Assembly: GCA_949948985.1 (NCBI GenBank)
Contig: CATLIG010000001.1
Span: 1 to 64,000 of the forward strand
Origin: an uncultured Clostridia bacterium
Lineage (GTDB): Bacteria > Bacillota > Clostridia > Lachnospirales > CAG-274
Length of the DNA: 64,000 nucleotides
Direction: 5' to 3'
The position numbers were made by a program, and so were the translations under genes. A model generated the notes under the pieces. That model saw nothing but the letters and a program-made list of their open reading frames with translations. It was not told where the DNA came from and made no database searches. Within the stretch, counting starts at the first letter, position 1, and every line of letters begins with the position of its first letter. This document shows positions 27,532 to 37,462 of this stretch, piece by piece.

Positions 27532-30126
27532 ATGTATTTTAAGAAAGGATTTGGAAAATTCACGTCTTTCCTGTTATCACTTAGTTTTATCTTTTCAAAT
27601 TCTTTTGTTTCATTTGCCGAAAATATTAATTCTGATAATACGAGAATTTATGGCGACGTTACTATGGACGGTGAAATTACGGCGGCTGACGCCGCTTTGG
27701 TTTTAGCTCATGTTTTAGGAAAAATTGAAATGTCAGAAGAACAAATTATACGCGCAAGGGTTACGGGAAACAAAATAATTACAGCCAATGATGCGGCGGC
27801 TATTTAAAAAAATGTTCTTGATAAAAAGTATACTTTTAATCCTTACATCGGCGATGACGAAACAGAAGATACCTCTGAAAGCACTTCCGAAAGTACTTCT
27901 GAAAGCACTTCCGAAAGTACCTCTGAAAGTACTTCCGAAAGTACTTCTGAAAGTACCTCTGAAAGTACTTCTGAAAGTACCTTTGAAAGCACTTCTGAAA
28001 GTACCTCCGAAAGTACCTCCGAAAGTACTTCTGAAAGTACCTCCGAAAGCACTTCTGAAAGTACCTCCGAAAGTACTTCTGAAAGCACTACCGAAAACGG
28101 AGGTTCAGGCAGTGAAGAGAAACCTGCTTTACTCGGTAAATTAAATGTAAATGATATAACCGTTGCCACAGGAACAACTCTTGACAGTAATTTACCTGCG
28201 GGAGATAATAATTTTTTTACTATTGGCTCAGGAGCAAAAATTTCTACTGAAAATAAAACTTATGACGGAGTTACATACACCAAAAGAATACAAATGGGCA
28301 GCGGAAGCACAACCACTAAAAATGTATCTTTTAAAGCAAAGGGAAATATAGTCATAAATGTTATTTTAAGGGGAGGCGCCGAGGACAGATACATTATTTT
28401 AAACGATGGAACTGGAGCTGTTGAAGAAAAAGTTGTCGTAGGAAATACTGTCAGCAAAGTTACATTTAACTATAACGCTGACACAGAAAAAACTTTGTAT
28501 TTATACTCAAAGAAAAGCGATTTAAATATCTATAATGTGGAAGTATATAGTGTAAGCCAGTCAGGCGGCGACAGCGAAAGCACCTCCGAAAGTACCTCTG
28601 AGGACACTTCCGAAAGCGTTACTGAAAGCGCCACCGAGGACACTTCCGAAAGCGTTACTGAAAGCGCCACCGAAGACACTTCTCAAGATATGGCTGAATT
28701 AGCCAAATTTAATATAAGCGGTTTTGGCGCAGATAAAATTACAGGCGGAGGAATAGTTTCAGAAACCGATTCTTCACTTTATGCCAAAGTATCAAACGCT
28801 ATGGAATTTGACGCTATTCTTTATAACATAATAAAAGGTAAATCAAACGTAAAAGTAATTGAAATTACAAATGATTTGAATTTAGGTATATATGAAATTA
28901 AAAAAGCGCACCCCGACTATAGCTTTCAATTAATCAAAGACCAGGGTTATCAGGCTCTTAATAATGATATTCTTAAAGAAACAGGTGTAAGTAAAGTAAG
29001 CCTTAATGACAAATTCAAAGACATTACAATTTACTCTAAAAACGGAGCTAAAATAAAACACGCTTGTTTAAGCTTTTCGGGAGCAAGCAATATTATAATA
29101 AGAAATATTGAGTTTGATGAACTCTGGGAGTGGGACGAAGGCGATGGAAATTCCGCCGAACCCGGAGCGTATGACAGAAACGACTGGGATTATATGACTT
29201 TCCAAAACGGATGTTCAAACATATGGGTAGACCACTGTACATTCCATAAGGCATATGATGGTGTACTTGATGTAAAAGGCGCTTCAAATAATGTAATTGT
29301 ATCATGGTGCAAAATAATGGGCGATGACGCGAGTTCCGACAGCTGGGTTACAAAACAAATCAATCAGCTTGAAAAAACATATCAGGAAGATATTAAAAAC
29401 GGTACAATAACACATCCTTTATATTATCATTTAAGAACCGACAGAGGATATACTCCTGAAGAGATTATTATGGTTCAGGCGCCTCAGAAAAAAGCCCACC
29501 TTATAGGCGCGGGCAACTCTGAGGCTAATATGGATAAACTCTCCATTACTATCGCTAATTGCTATTATAAGGAAATTCAGGACAGAATACCACGTCTTAG
29601 AGGTGGAAATGCCCATATATTCAACACAGTCATAGATAGTACAGACGCATATAAAACAAATCGTGCGGGTTATTCGGCCACAAAAAACAAATACCATTTC
29701 GGCGTTACAAATCAGGCGCTTCTATCAACCTGCTCAGGCGCTCTTAAAGCTGAAAATCTGCATATGATAGATGTATCAAAGCCTATGAGCTATGAACAGG
29801 ATAAAGGCTATGACGGTAAAATTCTTGCTGATAATATTAAATTCCAGCTTCACAACAGCAAAAGTTTTGACAGTTGGAAATATGATTACAACAGCGTAAA
29901 CAGTGCGGAAAATAAAGAAGGGTTTACTCCCGAGGGAAAAGGAAGCGCTCTTAAAGATTTCTCATGGAACGAAACCGGCTCTCCGGAATATATTAAAAAC
30001 GGTGAGCTTGTATACAACTATAAATTAATAGAACCTGCTAATCTTTATAACGATGTAGTTCCTTTTACTGGAGCCGGAGTTATGGATAAATGGAATATTC
30101 AATGGCTTATGACAAACTATAAATAA
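27532..30126 (+). pseudogene. Dockerin-linked PL1 pectate lyase interrupted by an in-frame TAA
   Basis: One continuous reading frame of 865 codons broken only by TAA at 27805-27807 (codon 92). Before the stop: a GGTGGAATA ribosome binding site, a signal peptide (about 1-29) and a dockerin-like repeat (DVTMDGEITAADAALVLAHVL), then ITANDAAAI. After the stop the same frame continues KNVLDKKYTF, the expected end of a second dockerin repeat, so TTA (Leu) to TAA is the likely change. Then come a (TSES)n linker (about 113-187), a beta-sandwich carbohydrate-binding-like domain (about 203-345), a second acidic Ser/Thr linker, and a PL1 domain (about 390-864) with SNIWVDHCTFHKAYDGVLDV and IPRLRGGNAH (catalytic Arg region). 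The first in-frame ATG after the stop (28294) has no ribosome binding site or signal peptide. Readthrough or sequencing error remain possible. Confidence 0.85.
27871..28094 (+). repeat. 12-base tandem repeat encoding a (Thr-Ser-Glu-Ser)n linker
   Basis: About 18 units of the pattern ACYTCYGAAAGY encode TSES in the pectate lyase frame. Third-base variation keeps the peptide constant. Unit gain or loss would keep the frame. On the other strand and other frames it yields long artefactual repetitive readings. Confidence 0.9.
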
Positions 30127-30129
30127 ATA

Positions 30130-30182
30130 AAAAAGCGGCTGACACATTAACAATTTTATTGTTAAATGGCAGTCGCTTTTTA
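30130..30182. terminator. Convergent terminator between pectate lyase and hflX
   Basis: AAAAAGCGGCTGAC and its inverted partner CAGTCGCTTTTT bracket an inner AACAATTTTATTGTT hairpin, with T runs in both directions. Confidence 0.8.
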
Positions 30183-30184
30183 TT

Positions 30185-31450
30185 TTAAACGGTTTCCTTT
30201 AATATAAATTCTTCTAATCTTTTATATGTTTCATTATCAGCGTATATATCAAAGAAAAAACCATCTTCTCTGTTATCGGAATTTATTATCTCACAATTTC
30301 CATGGACAAAACTCACCATATTTCCTTTTGAATATGGAATTAATATTTTTATTGATTTTTTAAAACTTTTTACCGTTTCTTCAATTTTTTCAAGAAGTTC
30401 TGATATTCCCGTTTCTTTTTTAGCCGAAACAGGCTGTGTTGTAATAGCTCTTATATCACTTGGCAGTGGCATAACCGTTTCGTCCTTGTCAATTTTATTA
30501 AATACAGTTATTACAGGTTTTTCATTACAACCAAGTTCTTCAAGGGTTTCATATACAACTTTTATATGTTGCTCCCGTGATGAATTTGATGAATCGACTA
30601 TATGAAGTATTATATCAGCGTATTTAACCTCTTCAAGAGTTGATTTAAACGCTTTTATAAGGCTGTGAGGAAGTTTTTGTATAAACCCAACCGTATCAGT
30701 AAAAAGGTACTGTGCGCCTGACGGAAGTTTTATTTTTCGTGTAGTTGTATCAAGAGTAGCAAAAAGCTTGTCCTCAGCAAGCACTCCCGCGTGTGTAAGA
30801 GTGTTCATAAGCGTTGACTTACCGGCGTTTGTATAACCGGCAAGAGCTATTACGGGAATTTTATTCTTTATTCTCTTTTCCCTTAAAACTTGTCTGTGAC
30901 GCTCTATCTCTTTAAGTTCTTTATTAAGTTCAGAAATTCTGTCCGCTATACGCCGGCGGTCTGTTTCCAATTTTTTTTCGCCGGGGCCTCTTGTGCCTAT
31001 TCCTCCGCCAAGACGGCTTAAACTTCGTCCCTGCCCTGTAAGATGGGATAAATTATATCTGAGCTGTGCAAGCTCTACTTGTACCTTTCCCTCTGCCGAA
31101 TGAGCCCTTGAGGCAAATATATCAAGTATAAGGAGGGTTCTGTTCATCACCTTTGTTTCTAAAATTTTTTCCATATTTTTTATTTGATTTGCCGTAAGCT
31201 CATCATCACATATTATTCCCGTAGCATTTACTTCTTTTATATACGCTTTTAATTCCTCAAGCTTGCCTTTTCCGAAATAATGCCCGTGATGCACTCCCTC
31301 TCTTTTTTGTAACATTCTTCCAACACACACCGCTCCCGCTGTTTTGGCAAGGTCATATAATTCGTCAAGACAGCTTTCAGCATCATATTCATTATTATAA
31401 TCTATCCCAATAAGTACAACCTTTTCAATTTCTTTTTCGGTATCATACAT
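30185..31450 (-). CDS. hflX: Ribosome-associated GTPase HflX
   Basis: 421 residues, with GGGGGT upstream of the ATG at 31448-31450. N-terminal HflX domain with HHGHYFGKGKLEELK, then a coiled-coil linker (about 160-195), then the G domain: G1 GYTNAGKST, G3 DTVGF, G4 NKID. The GGIGTRGPGEKKLETDRR segment is characteristic of HflX. It splits or rescues stalled 70S ribosomes, notably under heat or antibiotic stress. Length is typical. Confidence 0.96.
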   Translation of the reverse strand: MYDTEKEIEKVVLIGIDYNNEYDAESCLDELYDLAKTAGAVCVGRMLQKREGVHHGHYFGKGKLEELKAYIKEVNATGIICDDELTANQIKNMEKILETKVMNRTLLILDIFASRAHSAEGKVQVELAQLRYNLSHLTGQGRSLSRLGGGIGTRGPGEKKLETDRRRIADRISELNKELKEIERHRQVLREKRIKNKIPVIALAGYTNAGKSTLMNTLTHAGVLAEDKLFATLDTTTRKIKLPSGAQYLFTDTVGFIQKLPHSLIKAFKSTLEEVKYADIILHIVDSSNSSREQHIKVVYETLEELGCNEKPVITVFNKIDKDETVMPLPSDIRAITTQPVSAKKETGISELLEKIEETVKSFKKSIKILIPYSKGNMVSFVHGNCEIINSDNREDGFFFDIYADNETYKRLEEFILKETV

Positions 31451-31957
31451 AAAAAATACCCCCTTTATTTTTACAGCACCATAAAAAAATTATAGCCTGT
31501 GCTGATATTGTTATAAAAGTATATCATAAGCTTATATAAAAGACAAGGACTGAAAATTTATACATACGAATTTAATATAAATAAGTTTATTACAATATTA
31601 TATCATTATTGTGACATTATAACAATATTATAACAAAATTATAACTCTTTTATAACATAATTACAACAAATACTTATATGAACGCCTTAAATATTGACAA
31701 TTATCTCCAAAAGAAATATACTAATTCTAAGGAATTCCTTAGCAAAATTAGATTTGTTCTAAAATCTAAAAATCACAGATAAGTATAATTTTGTTTTTAA
31801 ACGAAATTTAATTTTCTAAAAAACAATAAATGAGGGAAACGTTAAGAAATATTAAATAAAATAATTTTTCTTTTCTCTTTCTGTTTTGGAATTGTTTAGA
31901 ACAAATCATATGTGGTACCGGTAAAATTAAATTCCATATTAAGAAAGGATATTTTTT
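31451..31957. other. AT-rich intergenic stretch with ATAACA-type short repeats
   Basis: 507 bases between divergent hflX and the decayed LRR gene. Bases 31610-31672 contain five close variants of TTATAACA/ATTATAACAA. Bases 31841-31905 (GTTAAGAAATATTAAATAAA and on) match the repeat at 38629-38690. Both promoters must lie here, but I cannot place them. No gene seen. Confidence 0.5.
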
Positions 31958-32978
31958 ATGAAACAAAAAAAATTATATGTATAGCCTTGACTGCCTGACG
32001 GTAATGAGCGCAAACAGCAGCTTTGCCAAACTTCTGCCTGTTAAAGAAGGTGAAAAATTAACACTCCCTCATGATGATATAACGTCTGGTCCGGCTCTTG
32101 ATTTAATATCAGTTGAAAATACATCAGGAGGACTCCTTTATGTTGATACTGAAACAGGATGTATGATAGACGGCGACTTAGTCGGCATATACAAAACAGA
32201 AAACGGGGATATTTATTATTATACTATAGAAGGTTCTATAATAGGCAGTGATAAAAACTTTAAATCCGCCGACATTCCCGCTTTAATTGACGGAACCAGA
32301 ATAGTCGGCATAGGTGATAAATCTTCTGATAAAGTCGCTGTATTTAATGTAGAGGGCGGAAGAATTTATTATAACACCTCTGACGGTACCATAATGGGAA
32401 GCGACAAAGGAATTACCAAAGCCGTTATCCCAAATGTAATGCCGGACGGTACAAAAATAAAAACTATAGGAGTAAACGCTTTTGACGGATGCTCTTACTT
32501 GGAAGATGTAACTATTCCCATAGGAGTTGAAAAAATAGACTACGGCGCTTTCAATGGGTGTATAAAACTTAAAAGTGTTACTATACCTGAAAGCGTAAAA
32601 AGCATAGGTAAATTAGCATTTGTAAACTGCATAGAACTTGAGAAAGTAAATATTCCAAAAAGTGTTACTTAAATAAAAGAAAATGCTTTTAGAAAATTAG
32701 ATAACATAAAAATAGGCTGTATAAAAAATTCCTGTGCTGAGAACTTTGCAAAAAACAATAAAATTCCTTATGTTAATATAAGCGAGGAAGATATTTCTAA
32801 ACCGGAAGAAAACAACAAAATTGATACAATAATTCAGCTTACTGAAATATTGGACAATTTATCCCAAAATATACAAAATAAAAATACTGTCGAGGATGCA
32901 ATCAATACTAAAAAAGAATAGCCCGCCAAGGACTCCGCTGAAAACATCTTACCGACAGATTTAGAAAACAAGCAATAG
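31958..32978 (+). pseudogene. Decayed secreted BspA-type leucine-rich-repeat protein
   Basis: AAGAAAGGA and an ATG at 31958 begin a signal peptide that only reads as one if the frame shifts twice: after the A8 run (31965-31972), giving IICIALTA, and before LTVMSANSSFA, which joins the main frame. The main frame (from 31977) holds a beta-rich region and BspA-like LRR_5 repeats: AFDGCSYLEDVTIPIGVEKI, then AFNGCIKLKSVTIPESVKSI, then AFVNCIELEKVNIPKSV. TAA at 32670-32672 interrupts the next repeat, which continues in frame as IKENAFRKLDNIKI. The frame runs on to TAG at 32919 and, with coding-like composition, to TAG at 32976. Such LRR proteins are surface adhesins or binding proteins. Several lesions make a pseudogene likely. 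Confidence 0.75.
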
Positions 32979-33109
32979 TGGTATATATTATATATTTTAA
33001 CCTACAAATATACCTTAAAGCTTTAAAGCACACCATAATCTTTATGGCATAACTTATGGAGAAATACAGATTAATCTGTATTTCTCCATAAGTTATTGAA
33101 TAAGTTTGG

Positions 33110-33268
33110 CAGACCTGTTCTTATACTTTCAAAACATCTGTATTAACATTTCTTTTTCCTCCACAATCTGATAATTTTTCTTGAAACTAAAATATTTCAG
33201 GAAAAATAATATTTGTCTTATGGCAAATATTCCGTTGATACGTTTTTTGGAAACATAAAGCAGGTCTG
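33110..33268. repeat. Repeat family B copy abutting dacF
   Basis: CAGACCTGTTC at the left and GCAGGTCTG at the right. The right end directly abuts the TAA stop codon (33269-33271) of the carboxypeptidase gene. Internal sequence diverges from other copies. Confidence 0.6.
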
Positions 33269-34453
33269 TTATGAAAACCACATAATGGCAAGTCTCTTTA
33301 AAATATCATTAAGTCCTGCCTTTTCAACATTTTTTTCTGTAACCACATCACTTTTTCCAACTTCTTTTCCCTCATAAAAATATACTACCTCTCCTACCTT
33401 TTCACCTGCCGGAAAAGGCGCCATAATACCTGATAAAAGTTCAGGCTTAGCCTCAATTTTTGTAGATGAGCCTTTAGGAACAACAATTTTAATCTCGTCT
33501 TTGACAATACCGCATACAGTATTCTCTTTTCCTTTGTATACAGGAATATCCCCCACCTTTGAGTTTTGCTCATTGCCTTTTACAACCATATAATTAGCAA
33601 ACCCATAATCAAGCATTTTCATAACCTCTTTAAATCTTACCTTAGGGTCGGGAGCCGCCATAACAACGGCAATAAGTTCCATACCATTTCTTTCCGCTGT
33701 ACCTGACAGACAATACATAGCGTTTCCTGTAGAACCTGTTTTAAGTCCTGTAGCGCCGTTATACCATTTAATAAGTTTGTTAGTGTTTGTAAGACCAAAT
33801 TCCGTATCTCCCTTTCTCGTAGAATGAGTAATTGTGTCCTGCCACGTAGTTGTGTATTTCTTCACATCAGGATAATTATGTATAAGTTCTCTGCTCATAA
33901 TGGCTATATCTTTAGCAGACATAAGATGCCCGTCTGTATCAAGACCGCAGGCATTTTTAAATACTGTGTTGTTCATACCAAGCTCTTTTGCTCTTCTGTT
34001 CATCATATCAACAAAACCGTCCTCGCTTCCGCCGATAAACTCTGCCATAGCGACAGCGGCGTCATTAGCCGACGCTATAGCTATGGATTTAGTAAGTTCC
34101 GATACCTTTTGTTTTTCATTAGGCTCAAGAAAAATTTGAGAGCCTCCCATACTTGAAGCGTGTTCACTTACAGTTACGAGGTCATCCCAGCTTATTTTCT
34201 TTTGAGCGACAGCCTCATAAATAAGAAGTAAAGTCATAATTTTAGTAACACTGGCAGGAGCGAGCATCTCATCTTGATTTTTCTGAAAGAGTATTTTTCC
34301 TGTAATAGTCTCCATAATTACAGCGGATTTAGCGTCAACCTCAAGATTAACAGCGTTTTTATTTGTGTTATTTTCTTCCGTGCCAAAAGTGTAAAATATC
34401 GAGTTTGTTATAATAAAAAAAATAAGAAAAAAAGAAATTATGTACTTTCTCAC
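33269..34453 (-). CDS. dacF: D-alanyl-D-alanine carboxypeptidase (DacF type, penicillin-binding protein)
   Basis: 394 residues, starting at a GTG (34451-34453) after AGGAGGAAT. N-terminal signal peptide (VRKYIISFFLIFFIITNSI). Active-site motifs of peptidase family S11: SxxK in ASVTK (catalytic Ser), SxN in SAN, and KTG in LKTGST. C-terminal PBP5_C-like beta domain and a short hydrophobic/amphipathic end (LKRLAIMWFS) that may touch the membrane. Trims the terminal D-Ala of peptidoglycan stem peptides outside the membrane. DacF versus DacA or DacB assignment is tentative. Confidence 0.93.
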   Translation of the reverse strand: MRKYIISFFLIFFIITNSIFYTFGTEENNTNKNAVNLEVDAKSAVIMETITGKILFQKNQDEMLAPASVTKIMTLLLIYEAVAQKKISWDDLVTVSEHASSMGGSQIFLEPNEKQKVSELTKSIAIASANDAAVAMAEFIGGSEDGFVDMMNRRAKELGMNNTVFKNACGLDTDGHLMSAKDIAIMSRELIHNYPDVKKYTTTWQDTITHSTRKGDTEFGLTNTNKLIKWYNGATGLKTGSTGNAMYCLSGTAERNGMELIAVVMAAPDPKVRFKEVMKMLDYGFANYMVVKGNEQNSKVGDIPVYKGKENTVCGIVKDEIKIVVPKGSSTKIEAKPELLSGIMAPFPAGEKVGEVVYFYEGKEVGKSDVVTEKNVEKAGLNDILKRLAIMWFS

Positions 34454-34776
34454 ATATATTCCTCCTGTAAGACAGCCGCCGAGCATTCAATCAATGTTCG
34501 GAAACGTATAATATTTATATTATTTTATTAAACAAGATTAAAATATATTCTGGTTCTTATGTATATTTTACCTTATATAGGCTAATAATAATAACGCAGA
34601 CAACAAATAAACACTTATAAAAGTTTTAAAAATAAAACTTTTATAATATTTTTAAAACTTTTACATCAGTGTTTTTATAGTCAAATAATATAATTATTTT
34701 TAAATTTGTTTGACTATATATAGTTTCTGCTTTTCCTCCATGAATTTTTAAGAAAATGTTTAACCGAACAAAACCA
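34454..34776. other. AT-rich intergenic stretch with inverted repeats
   Basis: Contains ATAAAAGTTTTAAAAATAAA and TTTTTAAAACTTTTA as a long imperfect inverted repeat (about 34612-34665). A TTTGTTTGACTATATATA segment follows near 34705. It must hold the dacF promoter. No gene seen. Confidence 0.4.
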
Positions 34777-34821
34777 CAAAAAAACAGATACTTTGGATAA
34801 CCTCCAAAGTATCTGTTTTTT
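34777..34821 (-). terminator. Terminator of the znu operon
   Basis: AACAGATACTTTGG pairs perfectly with its complement at 34803-34817, with a T run on the minus strand. It overlaps the last bases of the CBS gene (stop at 34820). Confidence 0.9.
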
Positions 34822-35518
34822 ACAGTAAATCCCATGGCGTAACCATTCCTATAAGTGGTTCATCTCTTTTTCCCGTCTTTGTGATATAAATAACTGTAAG
34901 AAGCTTTTTTCTCACGGGAGTATATTTAAAAAGTTCCTGAACCTCATAAAGAAAAGCTGTTTCAGGTAAAAACATAAAATACTCGTTTAAATGCTCGTCT
35001 AATGGCAAATATTTTTCAAACCGCGAAATACAAGTATCCTCATTAATATTAATTGAGTTTTCATAGCACATATATGTAAAAACAGTATTTTCACTGAAAA
35101 TTCCAACAAGCTTGCCGTTCTCCATAATAGGAATATGGGTGTAAGTAAATGAATTCATAACTCTGATAACCTCTGAAAGCTTGGAATCCAAAGCCGCCGT
35201 ATAAATTCTTTCAATAGGTATAGCGAAATCAATAGCCTTGGGAGGATTGACAATAATATTAAGACAACGCTTTAAAAGATTAATCATTTCAATTGACGGA
35301 ATAATAGGGTATACGCCTCCCACCTTTGGATTATGTGTGAGAAAATTCCGTACAATCCTGCAATAATCAAGGTCTTCCTTATATTTTTTAAGCTGTGGAA
35401 CAGTAAATAACCTTCCTATTATCGTTTCATTTTCTTTAGCGTCAGGAAAATAAATTCTTCTTCCCTCAAATTCAAGCTCTTTGTAAAGCTGAAGAAATTT
35501 ATCTGTCTGAGAATTCAA
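34820..35518 (-). CDS. CBS-domain protein at the end of the zinc-transport operon
   Basis: 232 residues from a TTG at 35516-35518, placed 6-7 bases after GAAGGTG. A GTG three codons earlier is part of that site. The N-terminal half is helical. A pair of CBS motifs follows (about residues 115-230: AALDSKLSEVIRVMNSFTYTHIPIMENGKLVGIFSENTVF, later PLIGMVTPWDLL). CBS pairs bind adenine nucleotides and regulate partners. The start is 6 bases from the znuB stop, so cotranslation is likely. Role in zinc transport is inference from position only. Confidence 0.75.
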   Translation of the reverse strand: MNSQTDKFLQLYKELEFEGRRIYFPDAKENETIIGRLFTVPQLKKYKEDLDYCRIVRNFLTHNPKVGGVYPIIPSIEMINLLKRCLNIIVNPPKAIDFAIPIERIYTAALDSKLSEVIRVMNSFTYTHIPIMENGKLVGIFSENTVFTYMCYENSININEDTCISRFEKYLPLDEHLNEYFMFLPETAFLYEVQELFKYTPVRKKLLTVIYITKTGKRDEPLIGMVTPWDLL

Positions 35519-35523
35519 AAAAA

Positions 35524-36330
35524 TCACCTTCTTTTACTTATACACAATAAAATCAAAAGTACTATAATTCCTATAAGAACAATCGTACCGCCAGGTTTAA
35601 GGTCATATACAGATGAAACAACAAGACCTGAAACAGTAAAAAACATAGCGAATAAAACTGACAGCATCACATTTGATTTATAGCTTTTAGAAACTGTCAT
35701 AGCACAGGCGACAGGTATAATCATAAGAGAAGATATTACTAAAGCTCCCACCGTTTTAGCTGCTATAGAAACAACTACAGCCGTAACTATCGTAAAAACC
35801 AGATTTATTCTTTTGACAGAAACTCCTGATAATTTTGCCCCTTCCTCATCAAAAGTAATATAAAATAATTCTCTGAACAATATCAAAACAGTAACAATAA
35901 CAATAACGCTCATAATAATTACAGTATACAAATCAAAAATGCTTGTAGCAATAATACTTCCAAAAAGAAAATTATCAAAATTAGCGGCATTGCCTGTAAA
36001 CCCTGAAAATATAGCGGCTATTCCCACACCAAAAGATAAAACAACAGCGGTAGCCATTTCCGAGTAATTAGGAAAAGCTCCTCTTATGTATTCAATAATA
36101 AGCGCCGCAATAACCGATAAAATTATAGCCGATATAATGGGATTAAATCCAAAGCATAGACCAACGGCGACTCCAGCCAGACTTGAATGTGACAAAGCAT
36201 CTCCTATTGACGAAAGTCTTTTAAGTACAATAACATTTCCGATTAAAGGTGTAATAATAGAAATAAGCAGAGCCACAAAAAACGCTCTCTGCATATACCC
36301 TTGAGAAAAAATATCAATTAAAATATCCAT
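35524..36330 (-). CDS. znuB: Zinc/manganese ABC transporter permease (ZnuB type)
   Basis: 268 residues from the ATG at 36328-36330, with AGGTGA upstream. Seven to nine hydrophobic helices. ABC-3 family signatures include LSSIGDALSHSSLAGVAVG and GALVISSLMIIPVACA. Membrane subunit of a metal uptake system with znuC and znuA upstream. Zinc versus manganese is not decided by the permease. Confidence 0.92.
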   Translation of the reverse strand: MDILIDIFSQGYMQRAFFVALLISIITPLIGNVIVLKRLSSIGDALSHSSLAGVAVGLCFGFNPIISAIILSVIAALIIEYIRGAFPNYSEMATAVVLSFGVGIAAIFSGFTGNAANFDNFLFGSIIATSIFDLYTVIIMSVIVIVTVLILFRELFYITFDEEGAKLSGVSVKRINLVFTIVTAVVVSIAAKTVGALVISSLMIIPVACAMTVSKSYKSNVMLSVLFAMFFTVSGLVVSSVYDLKPGGTIVLIGIIVLLILLCISKRR

Positions 36331-36453
36331 AAAAATCACCTGAAATTTACCGCAAAATTTTATTTTAATTTTGTGGATTGATATAATTTAAAAATAAATT
36401 TAAATTACTGTAAATTATTTTTTATTTTAAAGCTAGGAATTTTTCCACAATAA

Positions 36454-37179
36454 TTAATTGTGATGATGCACGTGTTTTCCTATAGTTTCTTTGCCGAACT
36501 CTTCCGAACTTACAACTCTCACATTTCCGTCGTCACTAATCTGTAATATTTTATTTGAATGATAAATAATTGATGAAATATCATGAGTTACCATAATTAT
36601 AGTAATACCAAATTTCTTGTTAAGGTCTCCCAAAAGACAACAAATAGAATCCACAGCCTTTACATCAATTCCGACTGTGGGTTCATCAAGGAAAATAATA
36701 CTTGGATTATTTACAAGAGCCTTTGCTATAAAAACTCTCTGTTGCTGGCCTCCTGATAATCGTCCTATTATTCTGTCTGAGTATTCCGCCATACCTACAG
36801 TTTTAAGAGCATTTAATACTTTTTTCTCCCGCTCTTTTTTACTTATAAATTTAAAAAAACCATACTTAGGGTAAAGGCCTGCGGAAACAACCTCTGTTAC
36901 AGTAGCAGGAAATCCGGAGTTAAAATCCGTAGCCTTTTGTGAAACATATGATATTTTATTAAAACTTTTAAAATTTTTCGAATTTTCTCCGTCAATATAG
37001 ATGTTTCCTTTGTCCGGTTTAAGCAAATTCAGAATCAATTTAAGGAGTGTACTTTTTCCCGTACCGTTAGTACCGACAATACAAACAAAATCTCCTTTTT
37101 CAACTTCAAAGCTGAAATCTTTTATTATATTTTTGTCAGGATAATTAAAAGAAACATTGTCAACTTTAAGTATAGCCAT
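36454..37179 (-). CDS. znuC: Zinc/manganese ABC transporter ATPase (ZnuC type)
   Basis: 241 residues from the ATG at 37177-37179, with AAGGTGG upstream. Walker A GTNGTGKST, signature LSGGQQQR, Walker B IIFLDEP, and an H-loop His in MVTHD. The C-terminus ends GKHVHHHN, a short His-rich tail that could sense or bind metal. Drives uptake by ATP hydrolysis on the cytoplasmic face. A family D repeat separates it from znuA. Confidence 0.94.
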   Translation of the reverse strand: MAILKVDNVSFNYPDKNIIKDFSFEVEKGDFVCIVGTNGTGKSTLLKLILNLLKPDKGNIYIDGENSKNFKSFNKISYVSQKATDFNSGFPATVTEVVSAGLYPKYGFFKFISKKEREKKVLNALKTVGMAEYSDRIIGRLSGGQQQRVFIAKALVNNPSIIFLDEPTVGIDVKAVDSICCLLGDLNKKFGITIIMVTHDISSIIYHSNKILQISDDGNVRVVSSEEFGKETIGKHVHHHN

Positions 37180-37226
37180 AAATAAAACCACCTTACAATC
37201 ACGTAACGTCAAATTTTTTAAAATTT

Positions 37227-37420
37227 GGGAACACCGTCCCACCCCCTGCAAAGGACAAAAAGTCCCTTGACCATAAACGCAAAATATTTGCTTTGCTATT
37301 GATAATTTGAATTGTCGACAATTTTGATTTTTGTAGCTTTTTTAGTTTTTCAAAATTAAAAGTATAATTAAATTTAATTCTTGCCATTTTTTTATATTTT
37401 CAATTTTAAAATTTTTTATA
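37227..37420. repeat. Repeat family D copy between znuA and znuC
   Basis: Shares with 7517-7718 and 60432-60652 the blocks TTTGCTATTGATAATTTGAATTGTC and TTATATTTTCAATTTTAAA (parts of the core). The ends are diverged. It accounts for nearly all of the 283-base gap inside the operon. Confidence 0.7.
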
Positions 37421-37462
37421 TTATTTTTTAATTGATTTCATTTTATTATACAAACCGATATT

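Noticed and set aside
27805-27807. Genome-wide reassignment of TAA or TAG
   Set aside because: Conserved genes here end normally at TAA, TAG or TGA, so the internal stops at 27805, 32670 and 32919 are local events.
27871-28094. CRISPR-like array
   Set aside because: The units are contiguous 12-base coding repeats without spacers.
27788-28169. Long repetitive open frames on both strands over the pectate lyase linker
   Set aside because: They are artefacts of the 12-base repeat read in other frames (for example repeated VLSE or KVLL); the real frame encodes the TSES linker.
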